A DNA stretch of 64,000 bases. Origin: Limnoperna fortunei. Lineage: Eukaryota; Mollusca; Bivalvia; Mytilida; Modiolidae. The position numbers and the translations under genes were made by a program. Below are positions 27,961 to 38,371 of the stretch, piece by piece. The stretch lies in the NCBI GenBank assembly GCA_944474755.1, contig OX104117.1, positions 74,314,926 to 74,378,925 of the forward strand. Direction: 5' to 3'. Each line of letters starts with the position of its first letter. Within the stretch, counting starts at the first letter, position 1. The notes under the pieces are model-generated. The model was not told the DNA's origin. It made no database searches and saw only the letters and a list, made by a program, of their open reading frames with translations.

Positions 27961-30659
27961 TAAGGCATAACCTGTAATGGTACTAGGTAAGGCATAACCT
28001 GTAATGGCACTAGGTAAGGCATAATCTGTAATGGTACTAGGTAAGACATAACCTGTAATGGCACTAGGTAAGGCATAATCTGTAATGGTACTAGGTAAGG
28101 CATAACCTGTAATGGTACTAGGTAAGGCATAATCTGTAATGGTACTAGGTAAGGCATAATCTGTAATGGCACTAGGTAAGGCATAATCTGTAATGGTACT
28201 AGGTAAGGCATAACCTGTAATGGTACTAGGTAAGGCATAACCTGTAATGGTACTAGGTAAGGCATAACCTGTAATGGTACTAGGTAAGGCATAATCTGTA
28301 ATGGTACTAGGTAAGGCATAACCTGTAATGGTACTAGGTAAGGCATAACCTGTAATGGTATTAGGTAAGACATAACCTGTAATGGTACTAGGTAAGGCAT
28401 AACCTGTAATGGTACTAGGTAAGACATAACCTGTAATGGCACTAGGTAAGGCATAACCTGTAATGGTACTAGGTAAGGCATAACGTGTAATGGTACTAGG
28501 TAAGGCATAACCTGTAATGGTACTAGGTAAGACATAACCTGTAATGGTACTAGGTAAGGCATAACCTGTAATGGTACTAGGTAAGGCATAACCTGTAATG
28601 GTACTAGGTAAGGCATAACCTGTAATGGTATTAGGTAAGGCATAACCTGTAATGGCACTAGGTAAGGCTTAACCTGTCATGGTACTAGGTAAGGCTTAAC
28701 CTGTAATGGTACTAGGTAAGGCATAACCTGTAATGGTACTAGGTAAGGCATAACCTGTAATGGCACTAGGTAAGGCATAATCTGTAATGGCACTAGGTAA
28801 GGCATAATCTGTAATGGTACTAGGTAAGGCATAACCTGTAATGGTACTAGGTAAGGCATAACCTGTAATGGTACTAGGTAAGGCATAACCTGTAATGGTA
28901 CCAGGTAAGGCATAACCTGTAATGGTACTAGGTAAGGCATAACCTGTAATGGCACTAGGTAAGGCATAATCTGTAATGGTACTAGGTAAGGCATAACCTG
29001 TAATGGTACTAGGTAAGGCATAATCTGTAATGGTACTAGGTAAGGCATAACGTGTAATGGTACTATGTAAGGCTTAACCTGTCATGGTACTAGGTAAGGC
29101 ATAACCTGTAATGGCACTAGGTAAGGCATAATCTGTAATGGTACTAGGTAAGGCATAACCTGTAATGGTACTAGGTAAGGCATAACCTGTAATGGTACTA
29201 GGTAAGGCATAACCTGTAATGGTACTAGGTAAGGCATAACCTGTAATGGTACTAGGTAAGGCATAATCTGTAATGGTACTAGGTAAGGCATAACCTGTAA
29301 TGGTACTAGGTAAGGCATAACCTGTAATGGTATTAGGTAAGGCATAACCTGTAATGGTACTAGGTAAGGCATAACCTGTAATGGTACTAGGTAAGGCATA
29401 ACCTGTAATGGTACTAGGTAAGGCATAACCTGTAATGGTACCAGGTAAGGCATAACCTGTAATGGCACTAGGTAAGGCATAACGTGTACTGGTACTAGGT
29501 AAGGCATAACCTGTAATGGTACTAGGTAAGGCATAACCTGTAATGGTACTAGGTAAGGCATAACCTGTAATGGTACTAGGTAAGGCATAATCTGTAATGG
29601 TACTAGGTAAGGCATAACCTGTAATGGTACTAGGTAAGGCATAACCTGTAATGGTATTAGGTAAGGCATAACCTGTAATGGTACTAGGTAAGACATAACC
29701 TGTAATGGTACTAGGTAAGGCATAACCTGTAATGGTATTAGGTAAGGCATAACCTGTAATGGTACTAGGTAAGGCATAACCTGTAATGGTACTAGGTAAG
29801 GCATAACCTGTAATGGTACTAGGTAAGGCATAACCTGTAATGGTACCAGGTAAGGCATAACCTGTAATGGCACTAGGTAAGGCATAACGTGTACTGGTAC
29901 TAGGTAAGGCATAACCTGTAATGGCACTAGGTAAGGCATAACCTGTAATGGTATTAGGTAAGGCATAACCTGTAATGGTACTAGGTAAGGCATAATCTGT
30001 AATGGTACCAGGTAAGGCATAATCTGTAATGGTACTAGGTAAGGCATAATCTGTAATGGTACTAGGTAAGGCATAATCTGTAATGGTACTAGGTAAGGCA
30101 TAACCTGTAATGGTACTAGGTAAGGCATAACCTGTAATGGCACTAGGTAAGGCATAACCTGTAATGGTACCAGGTAAGGCATAACCTGTAATGGTACCAG
30201 GTAAGGCATAACCTGTAATGGCACTAGGTAAGGCATAACGTGTAATGGTACTAGGTAAGGCATAACGTGTACTGGTACTAGGTAAGGCATAACCTGTAAT
30301 GGTACTAGGTAAGGCATAACCTGTAATGGCACTAGGTAAGGCATAATCTGTAATGGTACTAGGTAAGGCATAACCTGTAATGGTACTAGGTAAGGCATAA
30401 CCTGTAATGGTATTAGGTAAGGCATAACCTGTAATGGCACTAGGTAAGGCTTAACCTGTCATGGTACTAGGTAAGGCTTAACCTGTAATGGTACTAGGTA
30501 AGGCATAACCTGTAATGGTACTAGGTAAGGCATAACCTGTAATGGCACTAGGTAAGGCATAATCTGTAATGGTACTAGGTAAGGCATAACCTGTAATGGT
30601 ACTAGGTAAGGCATAACCTGTAATGGTACTAGGTAAGGCATAACCTGTAATGGTACTAG

Positions 30660-33320
30660 GTAAGGCATAACCTGTAATGGTACTAGGTAAGGCATAATCT
30701 GTAATGGTACTAGGTAAGGCATAACCTGTAATGGTACTAGGTAAGGCATAACCTGTAATGGTATTAGGTAAGGCATAACCTGTAATGGTACTAGGTAAGG
30801 CATAACCTGTAATGGTACTAGGTAAGGCATAACCTGTAATGGTACTAGGTAAGGCATAACCTGTAATGGTACCAGGTAAGGCATAACCTGTAATGGCACT
30901 AGGTAAGGCATAACGTGTACTGGTACTAGGTAAGGCATAACCTGTAATGGCACTAGGTAAGGCATAACCTGTAATGGTATTAGGTAAGGCATAACCTGTA
31001 ATGGTACTAGGTAAGGCATAATCTGTAATGGTACCAGGTAAGGCATAATCTGTAATGGTACTAGGTAAGGCATAACCTGTAATGGTACTAGGTAAGGCAT
31101 AATCTGTAATGGTACTAGGTAAGGCATAATCTGTAATGGTACTAGGTAAGGCATAATCTGTAATGGTACTAGGTAAGGCATAACCTGTAATGGTATTAGG
31201 TAAGGCATAACCTGTAATGGTACTAGGTAAGGCATAACCTGTAATGGTACTAGGTAAGGCATAATCTGTAATGGTACTAGGTAAGGCATAACCTGTAATG
31301 GTACCAGGTAAGGCATAACCTGTAATGGTACTAGGTAAGGCATAACCTGTAATGGTACTAGGTAAGGCATAACGTGTAATGGTACTAGGTAAGGCATAAC
31401 CTGTAATGGTACTAGGTAAGGCATAACCTGTAATGGTACTAGGTAAGGCATAACCTGTAATGGTACCAGGTAAGGCATAACCTGTAATGGTACTAGGTAA
31501 GGCATAACCTGTAATGGTACTAGGTAAGGCATAACCTGTAATGGTACTAGGTAAGGCATAATCTGTAATGGTACCAGGTAAGGCATAACCTGTAATGGTA
31601 CTAGGTAAGGCATAACCTGTAATGGTACTAGGTAAGACATAACCTGTAATGGTACCAGGTAAGGCATAACCTGTAATGGTACTAGGTAAGGCATAACCTG
31701 TAATGGTACTAGGTAAGGCATAACCTGTAATGGTACTAGGTAAGGCATAATCTGTAATGGTACTAGGTAAGGCATAACCTGTAATGGTACTAGGTAAGGC
31801 ATAATATGTAATGGCACTAGGTAAGGCATAACCTGTAATGGTATTAGGTAAGGCATAACGTGTAATGGTACTAGGTAAGGCATAACCTGTAATGGTACTA
31901 GGTAAGGCATAACCTGTAATGGTACTAGGTAAGGCATAACCTGTAATGGTACTAGGTAAGGCATAACCTGTAATGGTACTAGGTAAGGCATAACCTGTAA
32001 TGGTACTAGGTAAGGCATAACCTGTAATGGTACTAGGTAAGGCATAATCTGTAATGGTACTAGGTAAGGCATAACCTGTAATGGTACTAGGTAAGGCATA
32101 ACCTGTAATGGTATTAGGTAAGGCATAACCTGTAATGGTACTAGGTAAGGCATAACCTGTAATGGTACTAGGTAAGGCATAACCTGTAATGGTACTAGGT
32201 AAGGCATAACCTGTAATGGTACCAGGTAAGGCATAACCTGTAATGGCACTAGGTAAGGCATAACGTGTACTGGTACTAGGTAAGGCATAACCTGTAATGG
32301 CACTAGGTAAGGCATAACCTGTAATGGTATTAGGTAAGGCATAACCTGTAATGGTACTAGGTAAGGCATAATCTGTAATGGTACCAGGTAAGGCATAATC
32401 TGTAATGGTACTAGGTAAGGCATAACCTGTAATGGTACTAGGTAAGGCATAATCTGTAATGGTACTAGGTAAGGCATAATCTGTAATGGTACTAGGTAAG
32501 GCATAATCTGTAATGGTACTAGGTAAGGCATAACCTGTAATGGTATTAGGTAAGGCATAACCTGTAATGGTACTAGGTAAGGCATAACCTGTAATGGTAC
32601 TAGGTAAGGCATAATCTGTAATGGTACTAGGTAAGGCATAACCTGTAATGGTACCAGGTAAGGCATAACCTGTAATGGTACTAGGTAAGGCATAACCTGT
32701 AATGGTACTAGGTAAGGCATAACGTGTAATGGTACTAGGTAAGGCATAACCTGTAATGGTACTAGGTAAGGCATAACCTGTAATGGTACTAGGTAAGGCA
32801 TAACCTGTAATGGTACCAGGTAAGGCATAACCTGTAATGGTACTAGGTAAGGCATAACCTGTAATGGTACTAGGTAAGGCATAACCTGTAATGGTACTAG
32901 GTAAGGCATAATCTGTAATGGTACCAGGTAAGGCATAACCTGTAATGGTACTAGGTAAGGCATAACCTGTAATGGTACTAGGTAAGACATAACCTGTAAT
33001 GGTACCAGGTAAGGCATAACCTGTAATGGTACTAGGTAAGGCATAACCTGTAATGGTACTAGGTAAGGCATAACCTGTAATGGTACTAGGTAAGGCATAA
33101 TCTGTAATGGTACTAGGTAAGGCATAACCTGTAATGGTACTAGGTAAGGCATAATATGTAATGGCACTAGGTAAGGCATAACCTGTAATGGTATTAGGTA
33201 AGGCATAACGTGTAATGGTACTAGGTAAGGCATAACCTGTAATGGTACTAGGTAAGGCATAACCTGTAATGGTACTAGGTAAGGCATAACCTGTAATGGT
33301 ACTAGGTAAGGCATAACCTG
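30660..33320. repeat. Higher-order satellite duplication, 1,350-bp period
   Basis: About 1.3 kb at 30660-31970 is repeated at 32010-33320 with a fixed offset of 1,350 bp (50 monomers). Landmark pairs are ggcataatct at 30691 and 32041, the GTGTACT joint at about 30912 and 32262, a ggtacca unit at 31021 and 32371, and an ATAATATG joint with ggcacta at 31801 and 33151. This is the higher-order unit nearest the array's right edge, about 0.8 kb from it. Confidence 0.8.
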
Positions 33321-34130
33321 TAATGGTATTAGGTAAGGCATAATATGTAATGGCACTAGGTAAGGCATAACCTGTAATGGCACTAGGTAAGGCATAACCT
33401 GTAATGGTACTAGGTAAGGCATAACCTGTAATGGTACTAGGTAAGGCATAACGTGTAATGGTACTAGGTAAGGCATAACCTGTAATGGTACTAGGTAAGG
33501 CATAACGTGTAATGGTACTAGGTAAGGCATAATATGTAATGGCACTAGGTAAGGCATAACGTGTAATGGTACTAGGTAAGGCATAACCTGTAATGGTACT
33601 AGGTAAGACATAACCTGTAATGGTACTAGGTAAGACATAACCTGTAATGGTACTAGGTAAGGCATAATCTGTAATGGTACTAGGTAAGGCATAATCTGTA
33701 ATGGTACTAGGTAAGGCATAACCTGTAATGGTACTAGGTAAGGCATAATCTGTAATGGTACTAGGTAAGGCATAACCTGTAATGGTACTAGGTAAGACAT
33801 AACCTGTAATGGTACTAGGTAAGGCATAACCTGTAATGGTACTAGGTAAGGCATAACGTGTAATGGTACTAGGTAAGACATAACCTGTAATGGTACTAGG
33901 TAAGGCATAATCTGTAATGGTACTAGGTAAGGCATAATCTGTAATGGTACTAGGTAAGGCATAACCTGTAATGGTACTAGGTAAGACATAACCTGTAATG
34001 GTACTAGGTAAGACATAACCTGTAATGGTACTAGGTAAGACATAACCTGTAATGGTACCAGGTAAGGCATAACGTGTAATGGTACTAGGTAAGGCATAAC
34101 CTGTAATGGTACTAGATAAGGCATAATCTG

Positions 34131-34497
34131 CTTAAAGTTGACATAGTTCTGATATAAATTGTGTTAACTAAGGTTATATTTGATGCTAAAAAGACATTCA
34201 TGTTAAATTACTGAGTATCATCTCCCTCGCTGTTTTACCCTTAGTCGGAATATTAGTGTTTAGCACTTGATCATTATCGTTAAATGCGTTTGCCTGTAAA
34301 GTTCCCACTGATGTTATGCAATAACACATGTAAAAAGCGTAATGGAATATAAATAGTTTTCCTCTCTTTAAACGAATATTAAAATTAGTTAACCCTCAAA
34401 GAGTAACGTTTCACTCTTACACTATGTTCTAGAAGCAACGCTGTCCATTGGTGAAAACACTTTCATATCTCTCTTTTAAAAAGGTATTTATACGTAC
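34131..34497. other. Junction between satellite and unique DNA; start of the HSPA12-like intron
   Basis: AT-rich unique sequence joins the satellite edge to the splice donor of the HSPA12-like exon. I see no coding exon, no transposon end and no target-site duplication that would explain the array boundary. Confidence 0.6.
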
Positions 34498-34809
34498 CTT
34501 GTTATTGTGAAGCTTCATTTTAAATCGATTAAAGAAGAAGTACTCGCTTTGTTCCTCATCCATTACTATTTCCATGTACTTGTTCTCTGCTTCGTATCCA
34601 AAAGCCACTATGTCTTTTTGATGGTTTAACAGAAGTGACGTGGGCTTTTTGAGCGACAAAAGTGATCGACCACCGGAATTCCAGGCTTGGTTGGCATGTA
34701 TTCTTAGAGGATCTTCTTTGAATTCGTGTCTTGTAGAAAATGCATAGCCCGAGTATGTTGTACCGAAATCTAGAGCAGCAACTAAAAGATAGTTTGACTG
34801 TTCCGCCAT
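34498..34809 (-). CDS. HSPA12-like Hsp70-family protein, first coding exon only (partial)
   Basis: The exon encodes 104 residues from MAEQSNY to the end of the open exon. It carries the Hsp70/actin-fold phosphate-1 loop, ALDFGTTYSGYAF, at about residues 12-24. Downstream patterns such as NQAWNSGG and RFKMKLHNNK match the N-terminal nucleotide-binding lobe of HSPA12A/B-type proteins, an atypical Hsp70 family that is expanded in bivalves. The exon ends in phase 0 at AAG, followed by a consensus donor gtacgt (minus strand, 34492-34497). An acceptor-like ttatgcag directly precedes the ATG at 34809, so a 5' untranslated exon probably lies upstream; a second in-frame ATG lies 6 bases earlier. The remaining exons, which would hold most of the ATPase domain, should lie at lower coordinates, but only 360 bp of unique DNA separates the donor from the satellite. 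The gene is therefore split by the satellite, truncated by it, or assembled wrongly. Confidence 0.85.
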
Positions 34810-35247
34810 CTGCATAATTAAACAAGGCTAGTTAAATTCATTTTTTGCGTTACAAATTATACGTATTTCATTGGTTAAAATCCAATCCGTTCAATTCTGT
34901 CATTTATGATATTGTTCAGAAAAGATTTCCAATTGACTTTCTTCCTAAAATAGAATTTCATCAAAGGCACCAAGGTTTTAGGTTTACTATGCCAGACGTG
35001 CGATTCGTCTAATCAAGACATCAGTGGCGTTCAACAGTAAAAAATATTTAAAATCTAAATGATTGAGATTTTCGGGAGATATTATCATCAAAATAAAAAA
35101 ATGTTATACTAAATCCGGCTAAGGCTTTCTAAACCTTACAACCAATAAAGATTTACAATTTAAATCATTTTCGAAATTTCAAAGCAGTAATTTTAGATGA
35201 TGACTACATCACTGAAGGAATCAATGATATTCTTGTCAATATCGAAT
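34810..35247. other. AT-rich non-coding DNA upstream of the HSPA12-like exon
   Basis: Presumed 5' flank or first intron of the HSPA12-like gene. No recognisable exon, core promoter or transposon was identified. Confidence 0.4.
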
Positions 35248-35665
35248 TGAGACTACTGTGCTGATGATACCTTGGGGACTACAAGTGCACCAGCATAAGT
35301 GGGACTACAACTGAATTATGGGGACTAACAGTCCTTCAGCAGAAGTAAGACTAGAAGCCTGGTGATATCTGGAGGACTAACAGTCCGTCAGCAGAAGTAA
35401 GACTAGAAGGCTGGTGATACCTGGGGGATTAACAGTCCACAAGAAGAAGTAGAACGACTATTCTGGTAATAATTTGCGGACTAACAGTCCACCAGCAGAC
35501 GTAGGACTACTGGGCCGGTCATACCCTTGGGGATGAACAGACCACCAGCAGAAATGGGGCTACTGGTCTAGTCATACCGTGGGGACTAACAGTCCACCAG
35601 AAGTGGGCCTTTAAGCTGGTCATACTTTTGGGGATGAAAAGGTTTTACCAGCATAAGGATCGACC
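35248..35665. repeat. Degenerate tandem repeat, about 8 copies of a 52-bp unit
   Basis: Units begin at about 35274, 35321, 35373, 35425, 35477, 35529, 35580 and 35631, mostly 52 bp apart. The shared core is GGGGACTAACAGTCCACCAG, then cagaagtaggactac, then ctggtcatacc. The core contains a short dyad, GGACTaacAGTCC, so each unit could form a small hairpin. Copies differ by many substitutions, so the array is old. No function is evident. Confidence 0.85.
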
Positions 35666-38269
35666 CAGTGGTTCAATATAATGTCAAGAAAGATGCATTA
35701 AAAACGAGATCGTTGTCGTACCCACACTTTAAAAATTGTTTAGCCGGACCTTTTAGCATATCATTTCTACATAAAACATACCACACAACACACACACAGA
35801 GCTAAAGAGGTGACGGATAAAAACCCTCTCGTTGTAAGGGGTTGGTTACTTAGGTTATAACACGACAGAAAGTAACATGTTTGTAAAGTACGACGATCCT
35901 TTCACCATTAACAGCTCTGATACATGCCGAGTACGTGGTAGACTCGTTATATAGCATTTACTTCAAGTCTCTATACTTATAAGTGGTAGGGTCAGCCGTT
36001 ACCATAACTTTATTGTTTGTTAACTGGTTCTCGTCCCGAATAAAGCTAAAATGATTAAGTGATCAATTCATTAAATCAATTTGCATGCTTACGTTTCAGA
36101 GATCATTAACTTTCTTCCATTCGACTCTATTTTTAGCTCTATTATGGATAGTTTTAAATATCCTATTTTGATCTAGCTAAAATATTGTATGCCTAAAATA
36201 CTTCAGTTTCATTTTAGTGAAAATTCCCATTGACTAATTTACTTCCTCTATTGTTTCTATTTTTAATGACTGATATTTGAATGACTGATAAATAAAGGTG
36301 TCATCGGTAATAAAATCATTTTAAATTTAAAATGCCCAAAATAGTTCACTGAGACATTATCTTAGTTTTGCTACCTTTAAGCTTTGAAAATTCAGAATAG
36401 TAGTCTAAGATTTGTCTCCGTTAATGTCCAAAGATAATCACAGTTCAACAGTTATTAAATATTTTTTAATTCAACGTTTTAGTTATTATTAAACACATGA
36501 ATATTATTATTTAAATTATTTTGCTTTGTGTTTAAAGTGTCTTTTTGTGAACATTTTTTTTTCAATTTTTACAGGCATGACAGGTAAACATACATGTATG
36601 GAAAATGTTTTATATGCGCCCACGTGACTACGCCTATCAATACGATAATATAACGTCATGTTCAATTTTGAATTTCTTCATTAACGAATTCAGATTCATT
36701 GAAAATAAATCATGTTATTAAGATCTGTGGTCCAGGTGGTTGGTTTATCAAACGTGCATTAACTCAAAGTACGCCCCCTTTTTTGCCGACTAATAGTATG
36801 TAGGTTTTGAACTCGAGTTTCTGCGTGCAGTGAAATCACACTCATGTGCTCCAACTAGTAATAAACAGGCACTGACAAATACACAAAACAAACCAAACGT
36901 GTGTAAGCTAAATAATCCATACTGAGCTCACAGTTGATCCATCAACCTCTCTGGATATATTCGTCGAAATATTATGATTATTTCGATTTCGACTCGTCCA
37001 AATTTCCTTAAGACTTATTTGTTGTTGTTTTGTTTTGTTTTGTTTGTATTTTGTTTGTTGTTGTTTAATATTTGTATTATTTTTTTTGTTTAGATTTATC
37101 CCGAATATCAATGTACACAGATCGAAATTAAAACACATATTCTTCAGCCAAAGATGTATTAAAAAGCGACGGAGCTGTAAACATTATTAATTGTTTTCCA
37201 TGTCATGTTAATTGTTAATTCTATGATATGATTTAATACTAGCAACGAATATAGAATATATTCATTCGTATTGCAAATGATAAAATGCCTGCTAGCACTA
37301 AAGATACGTATCAGAGTGTTCTCCCTTTGGTTTAAAATATGCAAATATAACCAAGCTTAGGTACGGTAATTTAAAAATAATTCGTATTTATATACTGCAC
37401 ATATCATTGTTATTCATGGAGGTCCGGAGTGGTTGGTTCATCCAATGTGCATATACCCAACCATAATATACGACCCATTATTTTTGGCGACCGAAAATAG
37501 TAGTAATGTTGCCACTACTTAGGATAAGGGGGACAAACATAAAGTTTGTTTACATATACACAAGCATAACATATTTTATATCTCTATTAGAATTATTTCG
37601 TTTAACTAATAAGTGAAGTATTTGAACCATTTCTTCAAGGTTAGGATGTTTGCTGAATATTGAAATCAAAGTATTAGATCTCTTATTTGACTGTAAATTA
37701 CATGTGGTCGTATACTTGAATACAGATCCCAGACAGAACCTCGTTCTTCAAGAAACTTCTTCCAGCTGCTGGGAAATACAACACGTGAATCCATCATCTG
37801 ACCGAGTTCGCCCACGGAATCTACAGATTGTAATTTTAAAAATTGACGAATTGATTGAAAATTGTTCTTCTGACAACCATAACAGACGTATTTATAGTTG
37901 AATATTAAACGACAGATGAATATAAAGACAAACACAAAACAATATTCGATTTTTATTCTATTTTTGTAACCAGTACTACAACTTCAACGACTGTCTTCCT
38001 TTATATTACATTTAATCTTATGTGATTACTTATGTTAATCATTTGTATAAGCATTAAGCATTTGTTATACTTTGATGTATTTAAATTTAAGTTCTTATGA
38101 ATAAATAGTAACTTTTATACATTAAAAGAAAATTGTACATTAAATGAAATCACATGTAGCACAAAGTACTCAATATACACTTAAACATTGTCTTTCTAGA
38201 GGTGTGGGAATGGGATTAGGGTCTAGCCGATAATTAACACATATCATCAGTATGAGCAATTTCTCGGAA
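35666..38269. other. Intergenic AT-rich DNA between the HSPA12-like exon and Rac-like gene 1
   Basis: I see no supported gene here. There is a TTTTG/TTGTTT-rich low-complexity tract at about 37020-37090. Two diverged copies of a dispersed repeat occur at about 36728-36800 and 37420-37505; both read gtggttggtt, then gtgcat, then a ccc run, then gccgac or gcgacc. Open frames on both strands at 37650-37935 resemble no family I know. Confidence 0.5.
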
Positions 38270-38275
38270 TTTATT
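38270..38275 (-). terminator. Candidate polyadenylation signal of Rac-like gene 1
   Basis: AATAAA on the minus strand, 97 bp downstream of the stop codon of Rac-like gene 1. Position and hexamer are typical, but AATAAA is common in AT-rich DNA. Confidence 0.45.
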
Positions 38276-38371
38276 AACAGACGATTATATTGTACACAAC
38301 TATCATGACTATTATTTCGAAAATTATGTACATATATATAATACTAATGAGAAATCCCCTTTCGACGCGCT

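Larger units (their letters stand above)
1..34130. repeat. 27-bp satellite array, about 1,260 monomers
   Basis: A continuous head-to-tail array fills the first 34.1 kb and continues past the left edge. Each monomer has a nearly invariant 19-base core, GGTACTAGGTAAGGCATAA, followed by an 8-base joint that is mostly CCTGTAAT, TCTGTAAT or CGTGTAAT, less often TATGTAAT. Recurrent variants are gacataa and ggcttaa for ggcataa, and ggtatta, ggcacta and ggtacca for ggtacta. The register slips rarely, by a 5-bp gain (GGTAAGGTAAGGC, for example at 16913) or a 1-bp loss (near 14320). No other sequence interrupts it. The last units decay at about 34110-34130 (actagataagg). On the minus strand the consensus reads as a 9-residue peptide repeat (MPYLVPLQV); I treat this as a by-product of the 27-bp length. 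It is not telomeric. Whether it is centromeric, intronic or another kind of heterochromatin cannot be told from this window. Confidence 0.98.

Noticed and set aside
946..34124. Very long minus-strand open frames (up to about 2,100 codons) repeating MPYLVPLQV
   Set aside because: The monomer is exactly 9 codons and lacks stops in two minus-strand frames, so long open frames arise automatically. Variants change amino acids freely (Val/Ile, Gln/His, Pro/Ser) with no sign of codon-level constraint, and there is no domain, no distinct ends and no signal sequence.
1..34130. Telomere or CRISPR-like array
   Set aside because: The unit is not a TTAGGG-type telomere repeat, and there are no unique spacers alternating with repeats; the sequence is continuous satellite.
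34556..34825. Second ORF overlapping the HSPA12-like exon
   Set aside because: It is in another frame of the same strand; the Hsp70 phosphate-loop frame is clearly the coding one.
37650..37935. Overlapping ORFs on both strands, the minus one reading FPSSWKKFLEERGSVWDLY
   Set aside because: No recognised family, no splice context and no repeats or homologues in the window; kept only as unassigned sequence.
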